Shown here: positions 48,419 to 57,254 of the stretch, in pieces | Layout: each line of letters begins with the position of its first letter | Numbering within the stretch: the stretch's first letter is position 1 | NCBI GenBank assembly: GCA_951812575.1 | Contig: OX638322.1 | Coordinates: forward strand, 2,417,925 to 2,481,924 | Source: Candidatus Binatia bacterium | Lineage (GTDB): Bacteria; Desulfobacterota; Binatia; Bin18 | Reading direction: 5' to 3' | DNA length: 64,000 bases | Program-made: the position numbers and the translations under genes | The notes under the pieces: generated by a model | Told to the model about the DNA's origin: nothing | Seen by the model: only the letters and a program-made list of their open reading frames with translations | The model's database searches: none

Positions 48419-49870
48419 ATGCCGCTACGCACGGTTGAGCAATACAAAGACAGCCTGAAAGACGACCGCCAGGTCTATTTTCGAGGCCAACGTATCCCCG
48501 ACGTGACTGCCCATCCGCTCGTTCAAACCGCCATCGATCACGAAGCGACGGACTATCGCCTCATGCACGACCCGGAGTACCGGGAACTGGCTGTTGTCCA
48601 GAACCCCGAGACCGGTGAGGAGATGAGCCGCTATTTTCTGCCACCGCAGAATAGCGAACAACTGCTCAAACGGAGTGAGTTGATCGAGACTGCCTGCCGG
48701 GAGGGCGGAACGCTGGTCGTGCTTGCCAAAGTGGTTGGCAGTGATGCACTGTTTGGCCTGCTGCGGACCTCCCGGAAAATTGATGAGGCCTGCGGGACAG
48801 CCTACCACCAACGGGTCAAAGCCTTTTATGATTACTGTTGTAAAGAAGATATCAGCTTTGCCCTGGCCCAGACCGATACCAAGGGCGACCGCGCCTTGCG
48901 ACCCTCGGAACAGGAGGACCCGGATTCGTATCTGCGCATTGTGGAAGAACGGGAAGACGGCATTGTGGTGCGCGGGGCCAAGGTCCACACCTCAAATACT
49001 ACCCACGCCAATGAGATGATCGTCCTGCCCACGCGGGCCATGGGCGAAGAGGACAAGGACTACGCGGTCGCCTTTGCGATTCCGCTGAATACCCCAGGGC
49101 TCAAGTTGCTGATGAGCGGCTACGGTTCGTACACCCAGCGTAACAGCTTCGATCATCCGGTCAGCTCGGGCGTAAAAATGACCGAAACGCTGACCATCTT
49201 TGATGATGTGTTCGTGCCCAACGAGCGAATTTTCCTACAAGGCGAATGGCAGTTTGCCGGTCCCTTGGCGCTGTCGTTTGTGGAGTATCATCGCCTGACC
49301 GCGATTTCGTACAAGCTGCCCTTTCTCGACCTTTTGGCCGGCGCCGGGCGCTTGATGGCCGAGTACAACGGCATCGAAAGAGCCGCCCATGTCAAAGAGA
49401 AACTCTTCTGGCTGGCTAGTTATGCCGAAACCACCCGTTCGCTGACCCATATGGCGTGCCTGAAGGCGCGCGCGACCGACTTCGGCATGGTCATCCCCGA
49501 CCCCCCGACCGTGAATATCGCCAAGCATCATTTTGCGGCCGATTTCCACCAGGCCCTGTCGCACGTCCAGGACTTGGCCGGCGGTATTCTGGTGACCGCT
49601 CCGGCAGTCGAAGACCTGCGGAGCGAGGAGACCGGACCGTTGATCGAGAAATATATGAAGGGCAAGAAGGGCACCTCGGGCAAGGAACGACTCCAGGTGA
49701 TTAACCTGATTCAGGACATCACCACCTCGGACTTTGGGGGCTATAATGCCGTGCTGGCCCTGCACGCCGAAGGTTCCATGGAAGCGGAAAAGATGCAGCT
49801 CTATCGTGAGTATGACTGGCAACGGGTGCGCGACTACGCCGGCAAAATGGCGCGGATTGGCAAGGAATAA
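48419..49870 (+). CDS. 4-hydroxyphenylacetate 3-hydroxylase (HpaB)/4-hydroxybutyryl-CoA dehydratase (AbfD) family flavoprotein
   Basis: 483 residues. Features of the HpaB/AbfD family include TPQ-like YRLMHDPEYRELAVV, FALAQTDTKGDRALRPSEQ, VVRGAKVHTSNTTHANEMIVLPTRAM, and HHFAADFHQALSHVQDLAGGILVTAP. The last segment is closer to AbfD-type proteins than to phenol hydroxylases. AbfD needs a [4Fe-4S] cluster held by three Cys and one His; cysteines here (EACGTAYH, YDYCCKED, THMACLKA) do not clearly fall in that pattern, so the reaction is undecided. A crotonase gene follows 116 bases downstream, which favours a CoA-ester substrate. Confidence 0.8.
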   Translation: MPLRTVEQYKDSLKDDRQVYFRGQRIPDVTAHPLVQTAIDHEATDYRLMHDPEYRELAVVQNPETGEEMSRYFLPPQNSEQLLKRSELIETACREGGTLVVLAKVVGSDALFGLLRTSRKIDEACGTAYHQRVKAFYDYCCKEDISFALAQTDTKGDRALRPSEQEDPDSYLRIVEEREDGIVVRGAKVHTSNTTHANEMIVLPTRAMGEEDKDYAVAFAIPLNTPGLKLLMSGYGSYTQRNSFDHPVSSGVKMTETLTIFDDVFVPNERIFLQGEWQFAGPLALSFVEYHRLTAISYKLPFLDLLAGAGRLMAEYNGIERAAHVKEKLFWLASYAETTRSLTHMACLKARATDFGMVIPDPPTVNIAKHHFAADFHQALSHVQDLAGGILVTAPAVEDLRSEETGPLIEKYMKGKKGTSGKERLQVINLIQDITTSDFGGYNAVLALHAEGSMEAEKMQLYREYDWQRVRDYAGKMARIGKE

Positions 49871-49986
49871 GATACTTCTTTTTTCCCGATACCAGATCGG
49901 GACAATCGCAGGGGTGGCTGGGGAACCGCCCCGTTTTTGTTTGGCAATCAGTTGGAACGGGACCATATCACACAGGGGGGCTGCCC

Positions 49987-50784
49987 ATGTCATACGAAAC
50001 GCTGCTCTACGAAAAGCAGGACAGTATAGCGACCGTTACGATTAATCGTCCCGAGAAGCGCAACGCGTGGACCACCCAAATGTCGGAAGAGATCATTGCC
50101 GTCTTCGGCATGATGGAAGACGACCCGGAGGTCCTGGTCACCATTCTGACCGGTAGCGGGGGTAAGGCGTTCTCTGCCGGTGCGGATTTGGGTAATGCCA
50201 AGACCCACAAGGTCACCACCGTTGGCGCGCACCTGGCCTCTGTCTCGCCCAAAGGCTTCCCCGTCTTCAATGCGGTCGCGGACTATCCCAAACCCGTGGT
50301 TGCCGCGATTAACGGTTTTGCCGTCGGGATCGGCTGTCTGATCACGCTGTGCTGCGATATTCTGCTCGCCTCGGACAATGCCGAACTCGGCGTGCCCCAG
50401 GTCCCGCTCGGTATTCTGCCGGCCTATGGTGGAGCGGTTCGACTCGCGCGCTATGTCGGACGCGGGAAAGCCATGGAAATGGTGCTGCTTGGAGAACGTA
50501 TTAGCGCAGAGGAAGCCTACCGGGTCGGGCTGGTCAATAAGGTTGTGTCGCTTCCGGAACTCATGCCCTTGGCGCAAGACTACGCCAGCCGGCTCGCCGC
50601 CCTGCCGCCGCTTGCAGTGCGGATGGCCAAAGAGTCGCTGAATAAAGGACTCGATATCGCCTCGCTCAAAGAGGCGGCGCAGACCGACATCTACCGATTC
50701 ATGCTGCTCGGTCAGACTGAAGATAGTCACGAGGCCCATAAAGCTTGGCGGGAGCGACGAAAACCCGTATTCAAAGGACAATAG
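49987..50784 (+). CDS. crotonase-fold protein without the catalytic glutamates
   Basis: 265 residues. The fold is clear: ATVTINRPEKRNAWTTQM, then AFSAGADLG for the oxyanion loop, and INGFAVGIGCLITLCCDILLA. The first catalytic glutamate is replaced by Leu (GIGCLIT) and the second by Gln (VPQVPLGILPAYGG). Standard hydration is therefore not expected; an isomerase, hydrolase or non-catalytic CoA-binding role is possible. A GGGGG ribosome site precedes the ATG. It lies between the HpaB/AbfD-family gene and an NHL-repeat protein gene, all on the plus strand. Confidence 0.87.
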   Translation: MSYETLLYEKQDSIATVTINRPEKRNAWTTQMSEEIIAVFGMMEDDPEVLVTILTGSGGKAFSAGADLGNAKTHKVTTVGAHLASVSPKGFPVFNAVADYPKPVVAAINGFAVGIGCLITLCCDILLASDNAELGVPQVPLGILPAYGGAVRLARYVGRGKAMEMVLLGERISAEEAYRVGLVNKVVSLPELMPLAQDYASRLAALPPLAVRMAKESLNKGLDIASLKEAAQTDIYRFMLLGQTEDSHEAHKAWRERRKPVFKGQ

Positions 50785-50812
50785 ATACACAGCCCGACTG
50801 AAGGAGGGGAAT

Positions 50813-52405
50813 ATGAATCGATACGGAGAAAACACACAGCCACAGGCCGCGGCCGGCTGGCAGTTGGCGCGTCTCTCGTCGCCTAGCGCGTTGTTCGGGG
50901 CGAATGGGATGCGCATGGGTTCGGATGGGCAACTCTACGTGGTCCAGGCGTTCGGCAGTCAGGTGAGCGCGGTCGATACTGGCAGCGGCGCGTGTGAAAC
51001 GATCTCGCCGGTTGGTGGGCCGATTGTTGCGCCGGATGATATCGCCTTTGACTCGCACGATGTCATGTATGTGACCGAGGTGATGAGCGCGCGGGTCAGC
51101 GCCCGTACGCCCAGCGGCGAAGTCCGGGTCATTGCGGACAATGTGCCCGCGGCAAACGGTATCACCGCCTACCAGGACCGCTTGTTCATGGATGAGTGCC
51201 GACCGGGCGGCCGCCTGTTTGAACTGTATCCGGACGGCCGGGAGCCTCGGGTGATGGCCGAGAACCTGCCGCTGCCGAATGCGCTCTCGGTTGGGCCTGA
51301 CGGCAAACTGTATTTCCCGCAAATCGCGGCGGGTGAGATCTGGCGCTGCCCGCTCGAAGGCGGCGCGCCTGAGCGCTTTATGTCTGGTTTTGCCGTTCCG
51401 ACTGCGGTCAAGTTTGACCGGAATGGTCTGTTGACAACAACCCAGGCTGCCAGCGGGGAGGTGACGAAGATCGATATCCAAAGCGGAGAAAAAACCGTTG
51501 TCGCCAACGTCCGACCGGGGATCGATAATCTGGCCTTTGCGGATGACAACCGGCTCTTTATTTCGCACTTTGTGGACGGTGGGGTTGCCGAGATTCTGGC
51601 GGACGGAAGCGAGCGCATACTGGTGCCCGCGGGTTTACTCGGTCCGTTCGGCATCACCGTGACCGGTGACGGGGCGGTCTATGCGGCTGACGGTATGAGT
51701 ATGATATCCGTCAGCCGGGACGGGCAGGTCAGCCGTCCGACGATGTTTACCCAAGAGGGCTATCCCGGCTTTATCCGCGGTATTGCCGCCGGTCCGGCCA
51801 ACAACGTGTATGTCACGACCTCAGCCGGCGAAGTCGTCCTGTATAATTTCAGCACGCGTGAGGCGCAGACGCTGGCCAACGAACTCAACGAACTCTATAG
51901 CCTCGCGCCGACCCAGGACGGTGCGGTTGTGGTCGCAGAGGGTGGCGAAGGACGCCTGCTCAAGGTGACCGCAGACGGCAACGTCACCGTCCTGGCCCGC
52001 GGTCTTGGCCGCCCGAATGGGGTGGCTGTGGCTGATGACGGGTCGTGCTATGTCAGCGAGCCCGACAAAGGTCAGGTGTCACATGTGAATGGTGGCAGCT
52101 CAGCCGTGGTCGAGGGCCTGTCGTCACCCCAGGGGCTTGGCCTGCTTGGCGATCAACTCCTGATTGTTGACGCAGGCAGCAAAGAACTCATCGCGGTGTC
52201 GCTCGGCACAAAACAGCAACAGACGATTGCTTCCGGCCTGCCAGTCGGTGCCCAGCCTGGCGTGACACCACAAATACTCATGGGGATTGCCGGTCTGATT
52301 CAGGGGCCGCTCACACCATTCTCCGGCTTGGCCGTGGGTGGAGACGGGACAGTCTATATTGCTGCCGATGGCGAGGGGAGCGTGCTGACGCTGAAGCGGG
52401 CCTAG
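50813..52405 (+). CDS. SMP-30/NHL-repeat beta-propeller protein
   Basis: 530 residues; AAGGAGGGG precedes the ATG. Repeated strands such as NGMRMGSDGQLYVVQAFGSQVSAVD, LPNALSVGPDGKLYFPQIAAGEIWR and PNGVAVADDGSCYVSEPDKGQVSHV make about ten blades, so possibly two fused propellers. The pattern matches SMP-30/gluconolactonase-like and NHL proteins. There is no signal peptide. It starts 28 bases after the crotonase. The ligand or substrate is unknown; lactone hydrolysis is a family possibility. Confidence 0.8.
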   Translation: MNRYGENTQPQAAAGWQLARLSSPSALFGANGMRMGSDGQLYVVQAFGSQVSAVDTGSGACETISPVGGPIVAPDDIAFDSHDVMYVTEVMSARVSARTPSGEVRVIADNVPAANGITAYQDRLFMDECRPGGRLFELYPDGREPRVMAENLPLPNALSVGPDGKLYFPQIAAGEIWRCPLEGGAPERFMSGFAVPTAVKFDRNGLLTTTQAASGEVTKIDIQSGEKTVVANVRPGIDNLAFADDNRLFISHFVDGGVAEILADGSERILVPAGLLGPFGITVTGDGAVYAADGMSMISVSRDGQVSRPTMFTQEGYPGFIRGIAAGPANNVYVTTSAGEVVLYNFSTREAQTLANELNELYSLAPTQDGAVVVAEGGEGRLLKVTADGNVTVLARGLGRPNGVAVADDGSCYVSEPDKGQVSHVNGGSSAVVEGLSSPQGLGLLGDQLLIVDAGSKELIAVSLGTKQQQTIASGLPVGAQPGVTPQILMGIAGLIQGPLTPFSGLAVGGDGTVYIAADGEGSVLTLKRA

Positions 52406-52415
52406 ACTTGGGTGG

Positions 52416-52435
52416 GGGACGGCTGAGGCCGTCCC
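52416..52435. terminator. hairpin between convergent genes
   Basis: GGGACGGC and GCCGTCCC pair over 8 bp around TGAG. The hairpin lies 10 bases after the propeller stop and 15 before the stop of the opposing oxidoreductase. A T tract is missing. Confidence 0.55.
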
Positions 52436-52450
52436 TGCCTGAGGCCGCGC

Positions 52451-53431
52451 TTACGGAACTTCCAGAATAATCTTGCCGAAATTTTTATTGTCCTCCATGT
52501 ATTGATGCGCCTCGGCTGCTTGCTCCAAGGGAAAGCGGCAATCAATGATGGGCTTGATCCTGCCTGCGGTTAAAAGCGGCAGCCAGTTCGCTTGAAAGCG
52601 GCGGGTGATATCAATTTTATCCGCCAGGGGCCGAGTACGCAGCACGGAGCCAAATACCTGGAGGCGTTTTCTCAGAATCAACCCAAGATTCGTCTCCACC
52701 TTGACTCCGCCCATCACACCGACGAGGACCAGCCGGCCGCCAAGCGTGAGGCTTTTGAGGTTCTTGTCCCAATACGCCGCACCAATAAAATCTTCGATGA
52801 CCTCCACGCCTTTTCCATCGGTGGTGTGTTGCACCCACTCGGCGAAGTCCTGCTCTTTGTAGTTGCAGCCGGCAGTCGCGCCGAGGTCCACACAGCGTTG
52901 GATTTTTTCGGCTGAACCCGCCGTGACCAGCACGGTGGCACCGGTTTCGCGGGCCATCTGAATGCCGGCCGTCCCAACGCCGCTCGCCCCGGCATGAATC
53001 AGGATGGTTTCGCCCCGCTTCAGACCGGCCAGGGTGAAGATCGTTTCCTGAGCGGTGAAATACACCTCCGGGACGGCCACGGCCTGGGCGAAGCTCCAAC
53101 CCGCGGGAATCGGCATGGCCATGCGGGCATCAATAACCGCTTTTTCCGCATAGCCGCCCCCGCCGACCAGACCGAAGACACGCTCGCCAACGGCAACCGT
53201 GCGCACTGCCGATCCCACGGTTTCCACCTCTCCGGCGAGTTCGAGCCCGAGAATATCGGACTCACCCGGCGGCGGTGGATATTGGCCCTGGCGCTGGAGC
53301 GTATCCGCCCGGTTCAGGGCGGTTGCCCGCACCCGCACGAGAACCTGTTCGGGGCTGGGTATTGGATCGGGGACGCTGCCCAACTTGAGCACCTCCGGGC
53401 CGCCCGGTTCTTGAATAGTAATGGCTTGCAT
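52451..53431 (-). CDS. NAD(P)H:quinone oxidoreductase, medium-chain dehydrogenase type
   Basis: 326 residues. It starts MQAITIQEPGGPEVLKLG and includes VRVRATALNRADTLQRQGQYPPPPGESDILGLELAGEVETVG, the zinc-free QOR/PIG3 subgroup. The nucleotide-binding motif is ILIHAGASGVGTAGIQMARETGATVLVTAG. PIG3-like proteins reduce quinones with NADPH. The end LEQAAEAHQYMEDNKNFGKIILEV is characteristic. It is followed on the minus strand by a convergent propeller gene and preceded by repeat hairpins. Confidence 0.92.
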   Translation of the reverse strand: MQAITIQEPGGPEVLKLGSVPDPIPSPEQVLVRVRATALNRADTLQRQGQYPPPPGESDILGLELAGEVETVGSAVRTVAVGERVFGLVGGGGYAEKAVIDARMAMPIPAGWSFAQAVAVPEVYFTAQETIFTLAGLKRGETILIHAGASGVGTAGIQMARETGATVLVTAGSAEKIQRCVDLGATAGCNYKEQDFAEWVQHTTDGKGVEVIEDFIGAAYWDKNLKSLTLGGRLVLVGVMGGVKVETNLGLILRKRLQVFGSVLRTRPLADKIDITRRFQANWLPLLTAGRIKPIIDCRFPLEQAAEAHQYMEDNKNFGKIILEVP

Positions 53432-53449
53432 AGTGTCTCTGCCTTGTTC

Positions 53450-53504
53450 TGTCCCCCTCCCCGGAGGGGAACCCTCACCCTAGCCCTCTCCCAGAGGGAG
53501 AGGG
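53450..53504. repeat. intergenic hairpin repeat of the CCCTCTCCC type
   Basis: CCCTCTCCC (53484-53492) pairs perfectly with GGGAGAGGG (53496-53504), and a smaller CCCCTCC/GGAGGGG hairpin precedes it. The sequence CTCACCCTAGCCCTCTCCC is a type of palindromic intergenic repeat seen in many GC-rich proteobacterial genomes. It lies between the quinone oxidoreductase start and the crotonase stop, so it may also end the crotonase mRNA. Confidence 0.65.
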
Positions 53505-53528
53505 GATGTATTACGAATCGCCGCTTCG

Positions 53529-54320
53529 TTACTTGCCTGTAAACCGGGCCTTACGTTTCTCGACAAAGGCCGTAATCCCCTCCGCGAAATCGGGCGTTCC
53601 CATTGACAGGGTGATCGAGCGGGCTTCGCTGTGCAGTTGTTCGTGTAAGGAGTTGCCGAGACTTTGATTAAGCAGCAGTTTGGTCCGTCCAAAGGCGGCG
53701 GTCGGACCCTGGGCCAATTCTTCGGCCAGTTTTCTCGCCTCGGCCATCACCTGGTCGGGCTCGACCACGGCGGTCAGCAGCCCCAGGTTCAGCGCCTCTT
53801 CGGCCGGAACGGGTTTGTTCCGCAAAAACATTTCGGTCGCCTTGGCCAAGCCAACGTGACGCGGCAGGAAAAAGGTTGAGCTGGAGTCTGGGCTTGCACC
53901 GATGCCCAGAAAGGCGGTGACAAGATTGACCTGAGGTGAGGCAATACGGAAATCGCAGGCGAGTGCCAAACCGAACCCGCCGCCTGCGGCCACGCCGTTG
54001 AGCGCGGCAATGACAGGTTTGGGAATTTCACGAATCATGGCAATGGCCGCGTGCAGGACCGGCATCATTTTCTCCAGGCTCGGAATAATATTCTGCTGTG
54101 CCAGCGCTCCGACAAAGAACTTGATATCGCCCCCACCACTAAACGCCCTGCCATTCCCGGTGAGAATCACCGCCCGCACCTCGTCGTCATCCCAGCATTC
54201 CATCAGGGCTTTGCGCAGGCCGGCCGAGAGTTCATTGTTCATTACGTTAAACTGGGCCGGACGGTTGAGGGTAATGGTTGCAATACTGCCTTCACGACTC
54301 CAATAGACGGCTTCTTCCAT
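53529..54320 (-). CDS. crotonase-fold enoyl-CoA hydratase/isomerase family protein
   Basis: 263 residues from ATG 54320. TITLNRPAQFNVMNNELS and AFSGGGDIKFF mark the fold and oxyanion hole. LNGVAAGGGFGLALACDFRIA carries Gly where the first catalytic Glu is expected, and NLVTAFLGIGASPDSSSTFFL lacks the second. The sequence resembles PaaG-like 2-(1,2-epoxyphenyl)acetyl-CoA isomerases, which use other acidic residues. An upstream in-frame extension to 54473 overlaps the rhodanese promoter and is not used. Confidence 0.88.
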   Translation of the reverse strand: MEEAVYWSREGSIATITLNRPAQFNVMNNELSAGLRKALMECWDDDEVRAVILTGNGRAFSGGGDIKFFVGALAQQNIIPSLEKMMPVLHAAIAMIREIPKPVIAALNGVAAGGGFGLALACDFRIASPQVNLVTAFLGIGASPDSSSTFFLPRHVGLAKATEMFLRNKPVPAEEALNLGLLTAVVEPDQVMAEARKLAEELAQGPTAAFGRTKLLLNQSLGNSLHEQLHSEARSITLSMGTPDFAEGITAFVEKRKARFTGK

Positions 54321-54465
54321 CGCGTTCTCCTCTTTCTTCTTTGTTTCTTGCTCTCTTGTTCCTGCCTTGCTTGACGGATTGCCAGGGGTCCACGAATATG
54401 CTGACTTCGTGCGCGGGTATTTCCATATCAGACCCACCCGCAGCAACAAGAGGGAGGTTGCATCT

Positions 54466-54915
54466 ATGGCCATTGCACAAATAACCCCACCGCAAGCGCA
54501 CCAGACCCTGAGCCAGGACGCCGCGGTCGTTTACCTGGATGTCCGAACCGAGGCGGAATTCCAGGCTGGGCACCCCGAGCGCGCCGTCAATATTCCCGTG
54601 GTCTTTTTTGATCAAGCCGCCGGTCGACCAGTCCCGAACCCGCACTTCTTGGCCGTTGTCGAAGCGGCCATACCCAAGGAGGCCACTGTCGTCGTCGGCT
54701 GTCAGGCCGGCGGCCGCTCGCAGCGCGCCGCCGAGATCATGCAACAGGCCGGATATACGCAGGTCTCGAATATGATGGGCGGCTTTGGTGGCGGGCAAGA
54801 CCAGCAGGGCCAAGCCATCGCTGGTTGGCAGGAAGCCGGCCTGCCGGTGAATGCCGACAATGGTGACGGGGTGAGTTATGCGTCTTTAGCAGAGAAAGCG
54901 GGGGTGGGAGGATAG
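54466..54915 (+). CDS. rhodanese-like sulfurtransferase
   Basis: 149 residues; ATG 54466 has GGGAGG upstream. A single rhodanese domain: VYLDVRTEAEFQAGHPERAVNIPV, then the active-site loop VVGCQAGGRSQRAAEIM with the persulfide cysteine, and GYTQVSNMMGGFGG. There is no signal peptide. It would shuttle sulfane sulfur in the cytoplasm. The gene is divergent from a crotonase gene and followed by a coiled-coil protein gene. Confidence 0.9.
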   Translation: MAIAQITPPQAHQTLSQDAAVVYLDVRTEAEFQAGHPERAVNIPVVFFDQAAGRPVPNPHFLAVVEAAIPKEATVVVGCQAGGRSQRAAEIMQQAGYTQVSNMMGGFGGGQDQQGQAIAGWQEAGLPVNADNGDGVSYASLAEKAGVGG

Positions 54916-54997
54916 TTGTAGGAAGGCCAGCAGACGCGGTTGGCTTTGATTGACCGGCAGGCGTGAGTATGCTTGAAACCAGGGTGCGGAGATAAGT

Positions 54998-55258
54998 ATG
55001 GCGACTCTCGCGTTCGACACTCATGCATTCGTGAAAGAGCTGACCCAGGCCGGGATGCCGGAAGCGCAGGCCGAAGTGCTGGCACGCTCGCAGGCAGCCT
55101 TGATTGATGAGAAATTGGCCACCAAGCAAGACCTGAAGGAACTCGAAGCGCGCCTTCGCCACGATATGAAAGAGCTGGAATTGCGGCTGACGATCCGCCT
55201 CGGCTCAATGATGGTGGTGGCCATCGGCGTAGTCGCCGCGTTGGTGAAACTGCTGTGA
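54998..55258 (+). CDS. small coiled-coil membrane protein (DUF1640-like)
   Basis: 86 residues. FDTHAFVKELTQAGMPEAQAEVLARSQAALIDEKLATKQDLKELE is typical of DUF1640/CCDC90-type proteins, followed by a heptad region (LEARLRHDMKELELRLTIRLG) and one C-terminal membrane helix (MMVVAIGVVAALVKLL). Such proteins are common and uncharacterised in bacteria; the eukaryotic relatives regulate the mitochondrial calcium uniporter. No functional partner is apparent next to it. Confidence 0.8.
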   Translation: MATLAFDTHAFVKELTQAGMPEAQAEVLARSQAALIDEKLATKQDLKELEARLRHDMKELELRLTIRLGSMMVVAIGVVAALVKLL

Positions 55259-55309
55259 GGGCAGGGTTATGAATGGCTGTGTTCTTGACGACGGACCGTC
55301 AGCCCCGTC

Positions 55310-56317
55310 TTACGACGCCAAACACTCCTGAATCGCCGTGTCAATAAAATCGTTGTCCTCCGGATTCATCCCGATACCCGCCAAATGTCCCCAAATCGAT
55401 GGTATCGGTCGATATACGGCGTTCGGCATGCAGTCTGTCTCTGCCTGGCTGTCTTCAGGTGGAAAGTAGAGATCGGTCCGGCCCGGCATAATCATAGCCT
55501 TGGCAGAAACCGTGGCCAGCGCTTTCCGCCAGTCCCCGTCAAATCCTGGCGAGTCACCGACATTATGATCCTGCCACGTCTTTGCCTGGGCTAGCAGATT
55601 ATTCGCATCGCACTGGAGAAAAAAGTTCTCCCAGAAATAGACCAGGAAATCTTCGACGCTCGGATGTCCGAGCTGCTTGTACAGCTCTTCCCGATACCAG
55701 GCCTGCGACAGGCCCCAGCCGGCATATACCCGAGCCATGGCGCGCACGCCCGTGGCCGGCGGTTGGGCGTAATGGCCGTGGTTCCAGGCCGCGTCCGCGC
55801 GGAGCGCGGAAGTAAAGCCTTCGATAAAGACATGGGTATGCGGAGTGGTCCGCGCCGCGCCGCACCACGGCGCAATCCGCTCGACCATATCCGGATGACT
55901 GACCGCCCACTGAAAGCACTGCTGCGCGCCCATCGAGTAGCCGGAGACCAGAGCGAGCGATTCAATACCTAGGCTTTGAACGAGGGCGTGCTGAGCCCGT
56001 ACATTGTCGCGGATGGTCGTTGCCGGAAAGTGCGGGCCATTCATGGGAATGGGCGTCGTGCTGGGAGAAGAAGACAGCCCGTTGGTGAACATATTGACGC
56101 CAATCACACAATATTTGGTTGGGTCAAAACACTTGCCTTCCCGGATCAAGAACTCATAGCCGGTGTGATCGCCGGAATACCACGAGCACAGCAGGACGGC
56201 GTTGTCTTTGCTGCTGTTGAGCTCGCCATAGACCTGATAGGCGAGCTGCGCCTTGCGCAGAATGAGGCCACATTCGAGCGGAAAATCCCCTAACGAAAAA
56301 GTCTTATGCTCAGGCAT
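55310..56317 (-). CDS. MetX-family alpha/beta hydrolase (homoserine O-acetyltransferase-like)
   Basis: 335 residues from ATG 56317 (AAGGAGG upstream). The nucleophile motif is SGYSMGAQQCFQWA, the acid is in MPGRTDLYFPPED and the histidine in SIWGHLAGIG. AYQVYGELNSSKDNAVLLCSWYSGDHTGYEFLI is the MetX-like N terminus. The typical N-G-x-GG region of true homoserine acetyltransferases is changed (NMFTNGLSSSPSTTP), so the acyl acceptor could differ, or the enzyme could be a hydrolase. There are no methionine genes beside it. Confidence 0.82.
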   Translation of the reverse strand: MPEHKTFSLGDFPLECGLILRKAQLAYQVYGELNSSKDNAVLLCSWYSGDHTGYEFLIREGKCFDPTKYCVIGVNMFTNGLSSSPSTTPIPMNGPHFPATTIRDNVRAQHALVQSLGIESLALVSGYSMGAQQCFQWAVSHPDMVERIAPWCGAARTTPHTHVFIEGFTSALRADAAWNHGHYAQPPATGVRAMARVYAGWGLSQAWYREELYKQLGHPSVEDFLVYFWENFFLQCDANNLLAQAKTWQDHNVGDSPGFDGDWRKALATVSAKAMIMPGRTDLYFPPEDSQAETDCMPNAVYRPIPSIWGHLAGIGMNPEDNDFIDTAIQECLAS

Positions 56318-56448
56318 CTGAGTCCTCCTTATTGGGTGTGTCAATCGTTGCTCTTCTGTGGCGCGCTGCAGCCGATCAATCCATGCTTCAATCGCTTGGC
56401 GTTGGAAGTCAAGGCTGGGCTCAAAGTGGAGTTCCACTGGGTTTTGGC

Positions 56449-56817
56449 CTAGTCAACCGACTCCGTTCCCTCTGCTATCTGTCTCAAGGAGAGCAACAAT
56501 GCAAGAATATCATTTTGAATAATGTCCCAGATGATATCGTTATCTATCCCCAGATATCCATGCGCAATACGGTTGCGTGTGTTCACTACCGTTCGCCACG
56601 GGATTTCCAGGTAGGTTTCGCGGACCGCGTCCGGGATATGGGTAGCCGCCTCGCCAATCAGTTCCAGATTCCGCAAAGTAGCATCATATGTGAGAGTGTC
56701 ACTGACAAAAGTGTCTTGATCCATACCGTCGGTAAAGGATTGGACTTTCTCGGCAAATTCAATCATGTCATTCACGTAGAAACGCCAGTCCCACTGCTCT
56801 CGCTCGGCATCAGACAT
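56449..56817 (-). CDS. hepT: HepT-like HEPN toxin
   Basis: 122 residues from ATG 56817, overlapping the mntA stop by eight bases. The HEPN RNase motif RNRIAHGY (RX4HXY) is intact in a helical DUF86 domain (FYVNDMIEFAEKVQSF, LRNLELIGEAATHIPDAV). In characterised systems HepT cleaves RNA and is silenced by AMPylation of the motif tyrosine by MntA. The gene order, nucleotidyltransferase first, agrees with that. Confidence 0.9.
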   Translation of the reverse strand: MSDAEREQWDWRFYVNDMIEFAEKVQSFTDGMDQDTFVSDTLTYDATLRNLELIGEAATHIPDAVRETYLEIPWRTVVNTRNRIAHGYLGIDNDIIWDIIQNDILALLLSLRQIAEGTESVD

Positions 56818-57100
56818 AAATGGCCTCTCGCTCGACATACGGGCGTAGTTCAGGGCGGAGTGCTTTGTCGGTGACCAGATCAACTGAGAGCCCTGTCAGG
56901 TCTTCCAAGTAGAATTGCACACCAAAGTAGCGCTTGGACGTCGCAGGTCCGTTAAAACGAATCAGGATGTCCATGTCGCTATCGGATGTCGCCTCCCCAC
57001 GAGCGATCGATCCGAAAAGCGCGATATCGACTACACCGAAACGTTGCACCAAGACCGCTTTGTGATCTCGCAACAGTGTTAAGGCTTGCTCCTTGTCCAT
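56810..57100 (-). CDS. mntA: MntA-like minimal nucleotidyltransferase antitoxin
   Basis: 96 residues from ATG 57100. The nucleotidyltransferase signature is LFGSIARGEATSDSDMDILI (GSX10DXD), with a further acidic residue in LTGLSVDLVTD. The size fits the MNT domain antitoxins that AMPylate HepT toxins. It is transcribed just before hepT with overlapping ends. A 3' fragment of pdxJ and a VapBC module lie upstream on the same strand. Confidence 0.9.
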   Translation of the reverse strand: MDKEQALTLLRDHKAVLVQRFGVVDIALFGSIARGEATSDSDMDILIRFNGPATSKRYFGVQFYLEDLTGLSVDLVTDKALRPELRPYVEREAIYV

Positions 57101-57185
57101 CGCGCCTCTTTTTTCCGGTCTGATCGGCTCTCCTGATATGCGACCCATAGAGAACGCCTACCGCAATAGCACATTATGGTGCTGT

Positions 57186-57254
57186 ATGCCTCAGCGCGTT
57201 CAGATAGGCTTTCACGCTTGCTACCAGCCCCATGTAGCGCGCGTCGCAAATCAG
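57186..57254. repeat. 69-bp direct repeat, left copy (pdxJ 3' fragment)
   Basis: These 69 bases match 57990-58058, the 3' coding end of pdxJ, with two differences. On the minus strand the fragment still reads ARYMGLVASVKAYLNALRH. It ends at the vapC stop codon, whose TGA (57251-57253) is part of the repeat. Together the copies flank the vapBC genes. Confidence 0.9.

Noticed and set aside
48419..49870. Assigning the flavoprotein as 4-hydroxybutyryl-CoA dehydratase AbfD
   Set aside because: The cysteine and histidine spacing for the [4Fe-4S] cluster could not be confirmed by eye, so only the family is given.
55310..56317. Naming the MetX-like protein homoserine O-acetyltransferase (metX)
   Set aside because: Substrate-loop residues differ from the usual pattern and no methionine biosynthesis genes are near.
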